A stretch of 64,000 nucleotides of DNA, taken from the NCBI GenBank assembly GCA_036417435.1, contig CM070917.1:58192436-58256435 (forward strand), written 5' to 3'. The position numbers and the translations under genes were made by a program. Source of the stretch: Inia geoffrensis. Its lineage: Eukaryota; Chordata; Mammalia; Artiodactyla; Iniidae. Below, piece after piece: positions 1 to 11,439 of this stretch. The notes under the pieces are model-generated. The model was given only the letters and a program-made list of their open reading frames with translations. It did not search any database and was not told the DNA's origin. Position 1 is the first letter of the stretch, and each line of letters starts with the position of its first letter.

Positions 1-1578
1 GAGACCCTGGACTTCCCTTGGTTTCCTTATCTGCCAGGTAAGGACAATAGCCCAGCCATGCCTTAGGGAGGCAAATGAATGAACATGGACAGAGGGCTTT
101 GAAAAGGACAATTCCTTGTTTATAAGATAAAGCTAAGGGGTGTCTGAGGAGAGGGCAGAGGGGACGGTTCTGGTGTGGTCCCTCCCCCAGCAGAGCTGGG
201 CAGCAGGGACGTGTCCCCATCACACCAGAGTGGGTGGATCGGCCTGTCAGGAATGTCACCCCAGGCCAGGGGTCAGAGGCCCCATGGGGCTTGCTGCTGT
301 CAGAGTGGCCCCATCCCCAATCCCTTGGGCCCAGGAACTTCTCACATGGGAGTCACATGGCCTGGCTCCGTCGTGAGGGCTTTGCTGTCAGAGGTACCTG
401 CTGACTCTCACCTGGTAGCAGCCAAAAGCCTGTCTCCTCTGCTCCAGGGACAACCTGTGGGTGCTGCCCCCCCAAATAACCACACATAGAGTGGTGCATA
501 AGTCATCCTGGACACAAAGTGAACACCCCTACGAAAGCAGCACCCAGACTGAGAAACAGATCGTAACCAGCACTGTGGGGCTGCTGCAAACAGAAACAAA
601 CCAAAAACAGAAACAAAAGCAAAAATCAACTCAGGAGCATGGCAGACGTGTCCCCACACATTTAAAACAGCAGCCACTTACATTACTGCAGCGTCCTCCC
701 ATCCCAGGTGAGACGCCAGCTCACCCAGCGGGGTCCACGGCGTGTCCTTAGCAGTGACATGGGCCTGACTCTTGTCTGAGGAGCCCACCCGTGTCCAGAG
801 CCAGATCAGTGAGGACTCCTGCCTTCTTCTCTTCCCAGATGGGGTCCCGGGGCCTTGCCTGGCCCTCCCCCTCCACTCCCCAGCCTCCCCCTCCACTCCC
901 TAGCCTCCCCCCTGTGGGGAGAGCTACTTCAAAAGGCAGAGTGGACCCTCATGCTAGATGGGCTCAGAGTCAAGTGGTGGGTGGGCCCTGGCCTGGGTCC
1001 ATTGTCCACCCAGCTCTTCCCAGTGCCCTCCCAGGTCCTCCCAGGTCCTCCTTGTGCCCTCCCAGCACCCACCCAGTGCCCCCCTATTGCCTGCCATGAG
1101 GGTAGCTCTTTCCTTCCTAGGCCGGCCCATGGCCTTGGCCCTTGAAGAGAACAGGGCCAGGAGACACCACAGTATGGGTGAGAGTCCTGGGCACAGCACC
1201 AGGCTTGGGAACCCTCCCTGGGTGGTCTCCCACCATCCACTGGGTAAAGACCCTCAACAGCACTGACGTGCTCAGAATAGTGCCCGACCCACCTGTTTAG
1301 CCTTCCTATGCCTGCCTGCCTTGACTACGCTGGCCACAGCTGGGGAGCCTCTGGCCACACTTCTCCACCAGCCCCCTTTGTTTTCCCTGCATCGAGGTAC
1401 CTGCCCCCCCCCCCGCAAGTTAACCTCTGAAGGCCTCTCCATCCTCTTCCACCAGTGATGTGCCCAGCTGGCTGGCTCCAGCTGATTGCTACATTTTCAG
1501 GAATTTGCAAGCTGATTGTTCAACACAGCCATCATTAAAATTTTAATTGTACAAACTTACAATTATATAAATTATATT
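1..1578. other. Non-coding upstream DNA, no gene seen
   Basis: No exon with a recognisable protein match was found on either strand. The open frames are short and overlap each other in several frames. A roughly 20-bp pyrimidine-rich motif is repeated twice at about 865-907, and a run of C lies near 1404-1413. By human synteny RPTOR would lie further left, but none of it is visible here. Confidence 0.6.
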
Positions 1579-1591
1579 AAGAATGAAGGTA

Positions 1592-1805
1592 GGGCTTCCC
1601 TGGTGGCGCAGTGGTTGAGAGTCCGCCTGCCGATGCAGGGGACGCGGGTTCGTGCCCCGGTCCGGGAAGATCCCACATGCCGCGGAGCGGCTGGGCCCGT
1701 GAGCCGTGGCCGCTGAGCCTGCGCGTCCGGAGCCTGTGCTCCGCAACGGGAGAGGCCACAGCAGTGAGAGGCCCGCATACCGCAAAAAAAAAAAAAAAAA
1801 AAAAA
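1592..1805 (+). mobile_element. Young CHR-type tRNA-derived SINE
   Basis: The tRNA-like head starts GGGCTTCCCTGGTGGCGCAG and carries a B-box-like GGTTCGTGCCC. The body is CpG-rich and ends in a run of about 22 A. The copy is flanked by a perfect target-site duplication, AAGAATGAAGGTA, at 1579-1591 and 1804-1816 (its left edge merges with the A tail). It is nearly identical to the copy at 11206-11434, and most differences lie at CpG positions, so both are recent insertions. This SINE type is my main evidence for a cetacean source. Confidence 0.93.
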
Positions 1806-1946
1806 GAATGAAGGTAATACATATACCTCATCACTTTCTAATGTTTTCTACTACCTTTTACTATTATCTATGCTTCTGAGGTTCTTCGCATCTATTGCAT
1901 CCATGAGATGGGAAAACCATATACTTGTGTGATCCTGCCACGTCTT

Positions 1947-3082
1947 TTCCCAACTCCACTGCAAGTGTATACAGCACGCCCTCCCCAACTCCACTGCAAG
2001 TGTGTATACAGCACGCCCTCCCCAGCTCCACTGCAAGTGTGTATACAGCACGCCCTCCCCAGCTCCACTGCAAGTGTGTATACAGCACGCCCTCCCCAGC
2101 TCCACTGCAAGTGTGTATACAGCACGCCCTCCCCAACTCCACTGCAAGTGTATACAGCACGCCCTCCCCAGCTCCACTGCAAGTGTGTATACAGCACGCC
2201 CTCCCCAACTCCACTGCTAGTGTGTATACAGCACGCCCTCCCCAACTCCACTGCAAGTGTGTATACAGCACGCCCTCCCCAACTCCACTGCAAGTGTATA
2301 CAGCACGCCCTCCCCAACTCCACTGCAAGTGTATACAGCACGCCCTCCCCAACTCCACTGCAAGTGTGTATACAGCACGCCCTCCCCAGCTCCACTGCAA
2401 GTGTGTATACAGCACGCCCTCCCCAGCTCCACTGCAAGTGTGTATACAGCACGCCCTCCCCAGCTCCACTGCAAGTGTGTATACAGCACGCCCTCCCCAA
2501 CTCCACTGCAAGTGTATACAGCACGCCCTCCCCAACTCCACTGCAAGTGTATACAGCACGCCCTCCCCAGCTCCACTGCAAGTGTGTATACAGCACGCCC
2601 TCCCCAACTCCACTGCTAGTGTGTATACAGCACGCCCTCCCCAGCTCCACTGCAAGTGTGTATACAGCACGCCCTCCCCAGCTCCACTGCAAGTGTGTAT
2701 ACAGCACGCCCTCCCCAACTCCACTGCAAGTGTATACAGCACGCCCTCCCCAGCTCCACTGCAAGTGTGTATACAGCACGCCCTCCCCAACTCCACTGCT
2801 AGTGTGTATACAGCACGCCCTCCCCAACTCCACTGCAAGTGTGTATACAGCACGCCCTCCCCAACTCCACTGCAAGTGTATACAGCACGCCCTCCCCAAC
2901 TCCACTGCAAGTGTGTATACAGCACGCCCTCCCCAGCTCCACTGCAAGTGTGTATACAGCACGCCCTCCCCAACTCCACTGCAAGTGTGTATACAGCACG
3001 CCCTCCCCAGCTCCACTGCAAGTGTGTATACAGCACGCCCTCCCTAACTCCACTGCAAGTGTGTACACAGCACGCCCTCCCC
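1947..3082. repeat. Minisatellite, 31 units of 35 or 37 bp
   Basis: About 31 tandem copies of a unit built as CTCCACTGCAAG, then GTGTGTATAC, then AGCACGCCCTCCCCA. Units are 37 bp (23 copies) or 35 bp (8 copies), differing by one GT. Two further variants mark individual units: AACTCC versus AGCTCC, and GCAAG versus GCTAG (units 8, 19 and 24). The last unit is degenerate (TCCCTAACTCC, GTGTACAC) and runs into a C-rich tract. Several frames on both strands stay open through the array because the unit holds almost no stop codons. This is not evidence of coding. The array ends about 3 kb upstream of the NPTX1 start codon. Confidence 0.97.
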
Positions 3083-3596
3083 CCACCCCCACCCCCATCC
3101 CTGCTGCAGTTCTGATGGACGCGGCTCAGGTCGGGAGAACAGGTGTACACATATGAGACCTTCAGACCAGGTAGCTAGGCAACTTGTTCTTCCTCTGAGG
3201 GTTTTGGGCAAGGCAGTCCTTGGTTTTCTAGTCCCCAACTTCCAGATACCTCCTGCACTCTAGGGAGGGAGAGGAAGCTGCAAACACTACCCAGACTGAA
3301 TCTCTCCTGTCCAGGGTCTTGGGTACAGTTTAAAAGATTTAAAGAAAGCAGAGGGCTGCCATAGTGTGCCCCCTACCAGCCCCTCAGCACAGCACAGCCT
3401 TTCTGCGCAGGTGTCCCACATACTGCCTTCTGGCAGACAGAGAGCTCCACACAGGTCGTCCTTGGGACCAAAGGGTCCTGGGCCCTTGACCGCAGTGTCC
3501 TCCCCTCAGGGTTCCATACTTCCCTCCCAGAGATCCCACTGCCCCTGGACATCGCCCCAGGGCTCCTCCTCCCCTTCAGACTCAGTCTACTCCATC

Positions 3597-3634
<38 letters not shown>

Positions 3635-3800
3635 CGATGGGGGGGGGGGGTCGGGATCTGGCCCTCAGTGCCCAAGTGCCGAGTGCCAGCCGCTGAGATC
3701 TCCTCTGGAGGTAAAAGCCCAGGTCCCTGCCTTGCTCAGGCAAGCCCCTGCTGCTCCTGGGGCTCAGGACGCAAGGCCCAGCCCAGGGTTCCCGCTCTGT
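3083..3800. other. Non-coding DNA with TG microsatellite and G-run
   Basis: No gene was recognised. A (GT)n tract occupies 3601-3633 and is followed after five bases by 12 consecutive G at 3639-3650. Both should be length-variable, and the G-run is prone to sequencing error. Confidence 0.75.
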
Positions 3801-5837
3801 CCACACCTTCCTCCCTGCCCAGCTGGGCTCCTCTCCCGCGCCCAAGCGCGATCTCTGAGGAGCGCCATCCCTCTGTGCCCTCAGGGCCCCACGGAAATCG
3901 GCCTCCGGCCACACGCAGCCCTGGCCCGGGGTAGCGCGCTGGGGCGGGGGGCGGGGGCGCTGACCCGGGGGTGACGGGGTGGGGGTGTGTGTGACTCCAT
4001 CCGGTCTCAGGATGGGAGTTGGGGCAGAAGCCGTGGTGCCCCTCGCGCGGGTAATTCCTCCCGAGTCGCTTGCTGGCCTGGGGCGCTCCGGTCGCAGACA
4101 CGCGTGGGACCCTCGTGGCCGGCCCCCTCCCGCGGCCTGGGGCCGGGCGGTGAGCTGCGGCAGGTCTCAGGGCTCAGTGGTGGGCGAGCGCTGCCGCTGG
4201 GGCCGGATACCCAGCACAGCCCAGGACCGAGGCGCGCCAAGCCCAGGACAGCCGCTTGCGGGTCGCGGGGTCCCTCTGGCGCCGGTGAAAGACTCTGGCC
4301 GCGGGTAGCCCGGGGGGCAGGGGGTGGGAGGAGGCGGCGGAGAGGCAGGAGATCGTGGCTTATCAAAAAGGTCTCAGTAGAGCTGGTTTCATCTCCCACC
4401 CGCGGGGCGGAAGTCAGCTCCGCACCCAGGAGCTGCCTGTGGGTCCCTCCGGGCAGGGACCCGCGCACTTGCCAACGGCGGGGCCATCGCAGAGCCCAGA
4501 GGAGGCGGAATGAAGGGCTCGGGGCGTGGGGCGGGGGTGTCCGCCGGACGGCCCCGACTGCGACTGTAGCTATGGCTCGACCTGTCGCATCGAGCCGGAC
4601 CCCGATGTCTTGGTACCTCAGTGCCCTCCTCTGTACAGTGGGAGCTGGGAGGGGCGGCTTCCGAAGCGCCTTTGGTTCTGACCGCCAGGGACTGGCCAGG
4701 GTCTCAGGCCCTAGTCGGGAGCCCCGAACCGGGCACTGAAAACTGGACGGAAATCTGGGAGCCGAGCCCCGCGGCGCCGCTGCGCAGAAAAATGGCTCGA
4801 GTGTGTGGGCGGGTGAGTGGGGTGACTATGAGTAACCTACCATTGTTTGGAGCTTCCCAGGTGCGACGCTCCCCTCCCAAAGTCCCGGACCCCTCCCCAG
4901 CGGCAGAGAAGTGGGCACAGCTGGGGTGCATGGGGTCCAGAAAGCCCAACACACGCGCGAACACACACAGACATGGACACACGAACGCACCGCAACTGGC
5001 ACACGGACACACACGTGCCCTCACATCTCCGCGATGGGAAGGCGCTCGGAGAGCGCGAAACGGTCCGCCTGCAGGGTCCGCTCGGAAGCGTGGCACCTCC
5101 CCCGGGGCTGGAGGGACCGTCCAGCTCCAGCGGCGCCGTCTGCCCGGATCGGGCCCGCTCGGCTGGCAGGAAAGGCTTAATCCGCAAGGGACGCCTCCGA
5201 AAGTGCCCGCCTGCCCCGCCGGCACGAGGTGGGGGCTGTCAATCCCAGGAGACGTTGCCAGTCCCCAAAGCTCGGAGCTGGGGGGTGGTGGAGGGCACAG
5301 GAGAGCCAAGAACGAGGGCGTGGGAAGCCCCCAGACCTGGGGTGTATAGCATCTTTTTAACCCCATACGGACATCTAAGAAACTTGGAGCGGTCACGCGA
5401 CCCCCTCTCGGGACTTAGCGACGTAGCGAGGCTCTGCTCCCGGCGCTCCCCACCCGGCACGCAGGTGTGGACGACTTGAGTCCTTGGGGACCGGGTCCGG
5501 GCCCCGCGGGTGTTCAGTGCAGCCGCTAGCGGGTTGAGCCGAATTCTGTCTCCCGGGTCCTCCGTGGCCTCCCACACGCCCCGAGCCTCGCCGGAGATTT
5601 GGGGACACCATGCAGGTGGCCCATCCAGGAATCTGAGGCCGCGGCCCGGCCCACCCTCCTCTCCCCACCCCACCCCTTCCGTTCTCGGCTGGGGTCGGGG
5701 ACGGGCCGGTAGAGGGTGGTGCGAAGGCCGCGGCGGCGCCGGGGGTTGGGGGAAGTTTCCCCCACTACGCACCCCTACGACCCCAGCCGAGCAGCGAGCA
5801 CGGGCCGCAGACAATTAAAGCGGGATTCCTCCCCCGC

Positions 5838-5880
5838 TGACGTCGGCAGCGCGAGGCCCCTCCCGCGGTGGCATAAAAGG
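5838..5880 (+). promoter_or_regulatory. NPTX1: NPTX1 core promoter: CRE-like site and TATA-like box
   Basis: TGACGTCG at 5838-5845 differs from the full cAMP-response element by its last base. CATAAAAGG at 5872-5880 is a TATA-like box. A start site 25-30 bp downstream would fall near 5905, giving a 5' UTR of about 135 nt with no upstream ATG. The right half of an RE1 element (GGACAGCGC, 5915-5923) lies at the inferred start site without its left half. The assignment rests on motif spacing; no transcript data were available. Confidence 0.7.
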
Positions 5881-5904
5881 CGCGGGCTCCGCAGCGCAGG
5901 CGGC

Positions 5905-6485
5905 AGTGGGGGCCGGACAGCGCGGCGGTGCGGACCGCGCGGCGGAACAGTGAGCAGCGCGGCGCCCAGAGCGCTGGCCGCCCGCGGAGCTCCAGCCGAG
6001 CCGAGCCCGGCCCGGAGCGCCGGGTCCCAGCGCCCGCAGCCATGCTGGCCAGCCGCGCCGCGCGCACCTGTGCGCTGCTCGCCCTCTGCCTCCTGGGCAG
6101 CGGGGCCCAGGATTTTGGGCCGACGCGCTTCATCTGCACCTCGGTGCCGGTGGACGCCGACATGTGCGCCGCGTCCGTGGCCGCCGGCGGCGCCGAGGAG
6201 CTCCGGAGCAACGTGCTGCAGCTCCGCGAGACCGTGCTGCAGCAGAAGGAGACCATCCTGAGCCAGAAGGAGACCATCCGCGAGCTGACCACCAAGCTGG
6301 GCCGCTGCGAGAGCCAGAGCACGCTGGACGCGAGCGCCGGCGAGGCGCGGACGGGCGGCGGCCGCAAGCAGCCCGGCTCGGGCAAGAACACCATGGGCGA
6401 CCTGTCTCGGACGCCGGCCGCCGAGACGCTCAGCCAACTCGGGCAAACTTTGCAGTCGCTCAAAACCCGCCTGGAGAACCTCGAG
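5905..6485 (+). other. NPTX1: NPTX1 exon 1 (5' UTR plus codons 1-148)
   Basis: The 5' limit is inferred from the TATA-like box. Coding starts at 6042 and covers the signal peptide, the cysteine-containing N-terminal segment and the first coiled coil, ending after Glu148. The donor is GAG|GTCCGC. It matches consensus at GT but poorly at +3 to +6. The frame stays open into intron 1 as far as 6686. Confidence 0.9.
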
Positions 6486-9400
6486 GTCCGCGCGCGCCGC
6501 TGTTTCCCCTCTGGCTCGCGCGCCCCTCTGCCCTCCCCCACCTCCATTCCCGACCCGGCCCGACACCCCCAACCCCGGCCTCGGCCGGGTGCCGATGCCT
6601 GGCTGGGCCCTCCCCAAGCGTGCGGGGCCCCCGCGGACGGCCACTCGCCCGAGCTGCCCGCCAGGCTGCCCCCGCAGTCGCCCTGAGGGGACCGCGCCAC
6701 CGGCCTCCGGGCATGGCCCCTGCTCCACGCGTAACGATATGGTTTCCCCCCCCTCCCGCCCTTGCACCCTCGCAGCAGTACAGCCGGCTCAATTCCTCCA
6801 GCCAGACCAACAGCCTCAAGGATCTGCTGCAGAGCAAGATCGATGACCTGGAGAGGCAGGTGCTGTCTCGGGTGAACACTCTGGAGGAGGGCAAGGGGGG
6901 CCCCAGAAATGACACCGAGGAAAGAGTCAAGATCGAGAGTGCCCTGACTTCCCTGCACCAGCGGATCAGCGAGCTCGAGAAAGGTAATGGTCATGGGGGG
7001 CTGGGGGGTCATGCATCCTGTCTCAGCTCCCTGGACCAGTGGGACCCCGCCTCTGGTCCTGGCTCCCTGCATAGCTCAGCTTGGGAGTGTAAAAGCCCTC
7101 AGCTCCTCCACCCCTCCAGCCCCATCCCTGCCCCAGGTTCTCCAGTTGTTGTTCCTGGCAGGACTGGGGTGCCCTGGGCTTGGGACGTCTCAGGAAGCAG
7201 AGTGAGGAAGGGATTGCCTGGGGTTCCCTCCCCCCTCCCCCGCCACACTCACACACTCACACACTGACAGGATTTTTCCAAGTCTGATTTGTCTAATCTT
7301 CAGCAACTTTGCACTGTAGCTTTGGCTGGCTCAAGTCCTCCCTGGCTAGGAAAACCTGGCTCTAGCCAGTCCCCATCCACAGCAGAGAGCAGGGCATGGG
7401 CTGGGGCTGGGTCCTCATGGTCCATGACACATTGGGGCCCTGAGCAGGTTTCCTCCCAGCTCCTTGGTGCCCCTGGCATCCTCAGGGGATTCCCAGTTCC
7501 TCCCCTCCACCCTGAGCACACCCCCGAGGTTTTCTCTCCTGAGTGACCCAAGCCCAGGCATCTTGCATGCAGCCCCGCGGTTCCCGAGTCGCCAACTCCA
7601 GCCAGCCCCAATCTCACCCGAGGCCCACGGATGAGCTCGGGAGGCTCAGCCTTGAAGTAGCAGAAATCAAACAAGGTTGTAAAAGTGTGTGGGGGGGTGA
7701 GACTCAGGGCTCGCAGCAGGGCCACGTGACCCTTCTCGGACTGCAAAGTGTGCTGGATGGATTTAAACAGTGCCATCTTAAGGCACGTTATGTAACTGAA
7801 AAACAGATCGGGGAAGGGAGGAGGGGGGGAGAAAGGGGAGATTGGGGAAATGAAGAACACCCCCTGGAGAGACCAGGGACCAGATGTGCTCCAAGGGCAG
7901 GGGGCTGCCAGCCTGAAATGGAAGGGGAACACTGAGGGCCAGCCCTGCTCTGTTCCCTGACACTTGGCTTAGAGGAAGGGCGTGGGGTTGCTGGCCCAGC
8001 AGGATGCCTTCTAGAAATAATTCTTGGCCTGGAGGGCCGGTTTAGTGCTGGGCTCCCTGGCAGCACCCAGTGTACACCCTGGAGCTGGTGGGTGTGTGTT
8101 CCTGGCTCTGGGCCTGGTGCCCATGCCCACTGCTGGATTGGAATGTTTTGCCTGGAATCAGTCACACCATGCCCAGGGCCACAGCCACAGTGTGTGTGTA
8201 GGTTGGGAGAGGGCAGAAAAGCATTCCCTGGAGACATTGCCAGCAGGCGGGGAGCTGGTGGCCGTGTATAAAGGGAGGGTATGGGACCAGGAGCCTGATT
8301 TTTCAGGAAACGCACAGGAAGCTCGCCCTGAGAATGACTGGCATCATCCTCAGAGCAGTCACCTTAGGGGAACCTGGCTTTAGGGCCACCTCCCGGCTCC
8401 CTGCTGTCCTGCCCTCTCTGCAGGGGCCCAGACAGAGTTGCTAGAAGAGCCTCGGTGGGTACAACTCTCCCTCCTGTGGGATGGATGGGATTCTGGAAAC
8501 AGCCTGAGTCCTCGGGGCAGATCGGCTGGGTCAGATGAGTGACCAGGGGCTGCAGTGCGTCCTGGCCTCACGGGAAGTGTGAAGGGCACCGGGGGGCCTG
8601 CACCGTCAGCAGTCAGCATCCTGGAATCAGGTTGGGCTCCTGGAGGGGCTGCTCTGACGGGAGCTAATAGCCTCTTTACTGGCCAGGTGGAGACCTCCTT
8701 GCTCTGTGGTGACACCTTCGAGTGTTGCTTTACAGGGTGTGCACTGACCCACTCCCTACCCGTGCCCACTGCCCAGCCCAGGTGCAGATGCTCAGAGCCC
8801 AGCATGTGCGGGTGGCTCCTCACACCCCCATCCCAGCCTCTCCACAGGGGTCACCGTGTGGGAGCCACCTTATGGAAGCCAGACCGGGAGCAGAGACCTT
8901 GGGTCAGCTCTTTTGTCCTGGCCCTGTGCCCTGGGGCAAAGTACTTGACCTCTCCGAGCCTTCTTTTCAGCATCTACAGAACAGAGAGGAGTCTGCTTTG
9001 TCTGCATCACCAAGCCTGGTTGGGGGCAGGGGCATTGGCAAGCCTGCTTTAGTCAGGGACGGGCGCTTCGTCAAGGTGCAGGTATCTGGACTGTGTCCCA
9101 TCCTCCCCAGGTCAGAAGGACAACCGCCCTGGAGACAAGTTCCAGCTCACATTCCCCCTGCGGACCAACTACATGTATGCCAAGGTGAAGAAGAGCCTGC
9201 CGGAGATGTACGCCTTCACGGTGTGCATGTGGCTCAAGTCCAGCGCAGCGCCAGGGGTGGGCACACCCTTCTCCTATGCCGTGCCCGGCCAGGCCAATGA
9301 GCTGGTCCTCATTGAGTGGGGCAACAACCCCATGGAGATCCTCATCAACGACAAGGTAGAGTCCCCACCCCTCTGGACTTGCAGAGCAGCAGGGCGAGGC

Positions 9401-11394
9401 CCCCAGGGCCCCAGTCTGTGCCAGCTGCTGGGACAGGTCTCGGTAGCATGAGATATACAGCCTCAGATGCTACTGTGGCCCCAAGAGGAGAGCCTGCCAG
9501 GCAGGGCTGAGGGAGGTGCAGGGTGAGGCCTGGAAGAAGTGGGTAGGGGTGCCCTTGCCGTGCTCCATGAACAGGCCTCCCAGACAGAGGCCTCCTCACT
9601 GGCGGTGGAGGAGGATAATCCAGGGGGACAATCCATCTGACAGACTCCTCTTCCCCCAGCTGGCCTTGGAGCTGACTCTGCTCCCCCATATTTGGGAGAC
9701 CATAGATGCTGGGGAGGGGTGGTAAAGATGCTCCTAGAGAGTCCAAATCAATCCTGCTTAGCCCCCTACCCCTGGGAGGAGGCCAGATCTGGGTGAGTCC
9801 TTGGGAGAGGGCAAACTTTCCCTCCAGGGAACCCGTCTCCATCTTGGCCCTCCGTTAGCTGTGGGAATAGCTGCCAACTCCCAAACTCCCTCATCTCTAT
9901 GCCAGCTTTGGTAGTAAACGTCTAAAACCTAGGCTGGGAATTAGATTCCAAGCCCTTGCTCTTGATGCCTTGCCTAGAAAGGGCTGTGCCTTTCTGGGGC
10001 CCCATTTCCCCCAAGTTAAAAGGGTGTGAGTGTTCTTTCGTTGGCTGAGGCAGCCTCCCTGCCTGAAATGTTAAAAGCGTGAGTGAAATTCCAGGTGAGA
10101 GGCTGGTCTGAGCGTTAAAAGGCATGGTGCCATCTCCCCTGGCATCTTTCAGAGTCTCTGCAAAAAGGGCGGGTTGTAGACCCAGAGATCTGGCAATTAG
10201 AGATGGAGTGTTGGAAGAGGGGAGAGGCTCAGAAAGCAGCAGTGAACTCAGCCCCCAGGGGTGGCCCTCGTCCATCAGAGGGCCTGTTTCATAGACTAGC
10301 CAAGAGGGAGGAGATTGCTTGCATATGCAGATCGATCTTAGGAGCCCCCTTGACAAATCTTCCCATTTCCTTTGTGATTTTGTGCTCCATCAATGGATGG
10401 GCCTGACAGTCCAGAGGGGCAGGTGCTGCATGAACTCAGTAACAGCTCTTGATATTTATTGTAAATGCCTATGAATATCGGTTGAACTACTAACTAGTGA
10501 TGATAATTGATTCTGATTGTACCCCTGTTCCCATAATGTCCTGTATGTTGTTCTCCTTCCCAGGTGGCTAAGCTGCCCTTTGTAATCAATGATGGCAAGT
10601 GGCACCACATCTGCATCACCTGGACCACCCGGGATGGGGTCTGGGAAGCCTACCAGGATGGCACCCAGGGAGGCAACGGCGAGAACTTGGCGCCCTATCA
10701 CCCCATCAAGCCACAGGGCGTGCTGGTGCTGGGCCAGGAGCAGGTACAGGCCATGGGGGCAGGGAAAGGGGGGGGGCAGCTACAGGGGGAGGAGCCCCAG
10801 AACCAGAGACTAGGCAGGAGAAAGGAGAATGAGGGTGTTGGGAGAGAGGGCAGAGAGGCAGCAGGGAGCAAAGTGGGAGGGAGCTGGAGAGGCAAGTGGT
10901 TTCCCCTAGACGTAGCTGAGGGAAGCAAGTGATGCAGCAGTTTGGGCAAAGTCCCTGCTCTGAGTGGGCACTTTCAGGAAAGGCAAGCAGGAGTGGGCTC
11001 TGGTCTCAAGGCTCTCCACAATTTTCTCAACAACTGCAGCAATGCTCTTTGGCACAGGAAGACCAAATGTGCATTTAGTGATGCATAATTTATTTCCTGG
11101 AAGTGGTTTGTCTCCCATTGGGCACCCAGGAGGGAAAGGCAGGCTGGAGAGCCCCAGGGCTTCCATTCTCATTGGGCAGCTATTGCTGTTGAAGAGCGAC
11201 ATCTGGGCTTCCCTGGTGGCGCAGTGGTTGAGAGTCCGCCTGCCGATGCAGGGGACGCGGGTTCGTGCCCCGGTCCGGGAAGATCCCACATGCCGCGGAG
11301 CGGCTGGGCCCGTGAGCCATGGCCGCTGAGCCTGCGCATACGGGGCCTGTGCTCCGCAACGGGAGAGGCCACAACAGTGAGAGGCTCGCGTACC

Positions 11395-11439
<45 letters not shown>

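Larger units (their letters stand above)
3800..6720. promoter_or_regulatory. NPTX1: CpG island over the NPTX1 promoter and exon 1
   Basis: This stretch is rich in G+C and CpG compared with its flanks. It includes GC-box-like runs such as GGGGCGGGGGGCGGGGG near 3941-3958, and it continues through the TATA-like box, the 5' UTR, coding exon 1 and intron 1. The open frames inside it overlap on both strands, as expected for GC-rich DNA with few stop codons. The limits were judged by eye. A secondary CA-rich patch lies at about 4950-5020. Confidence 0.8.

Noticed and set aside
1592..1660. Head of the SINE read as a possible tRNA gene
   Set aside because: It has A- and B-box-like sequence but no complete tRNA cloverleaf, and it continues into a SINE body with poly(A) and a target-site duplication. 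The same holds for the other CHR copies.
1864..3156. Long open frames (up to 428 codons) on both strands over the minisatellite
   Set aside because: The frames arise because the repeat unit lacks stop codons in most frames. They are repetitive, occur on both strands at once, and match no protein family.
3366..3974. 202-codon plus-strand frame upstream of the CpG island
   Set aside because: It runs through the TG repeat, where it encodes alternating Cys and Val, and through the G-run. It looks like a chance frame.
5765..7072. 435-codon minus-strand frame opposite NPTX1 exons 1-2
   Set aside because: It is a GC-driven shadow of the NPTX1 coding exons, crosses their splice sites and resembles no protein.
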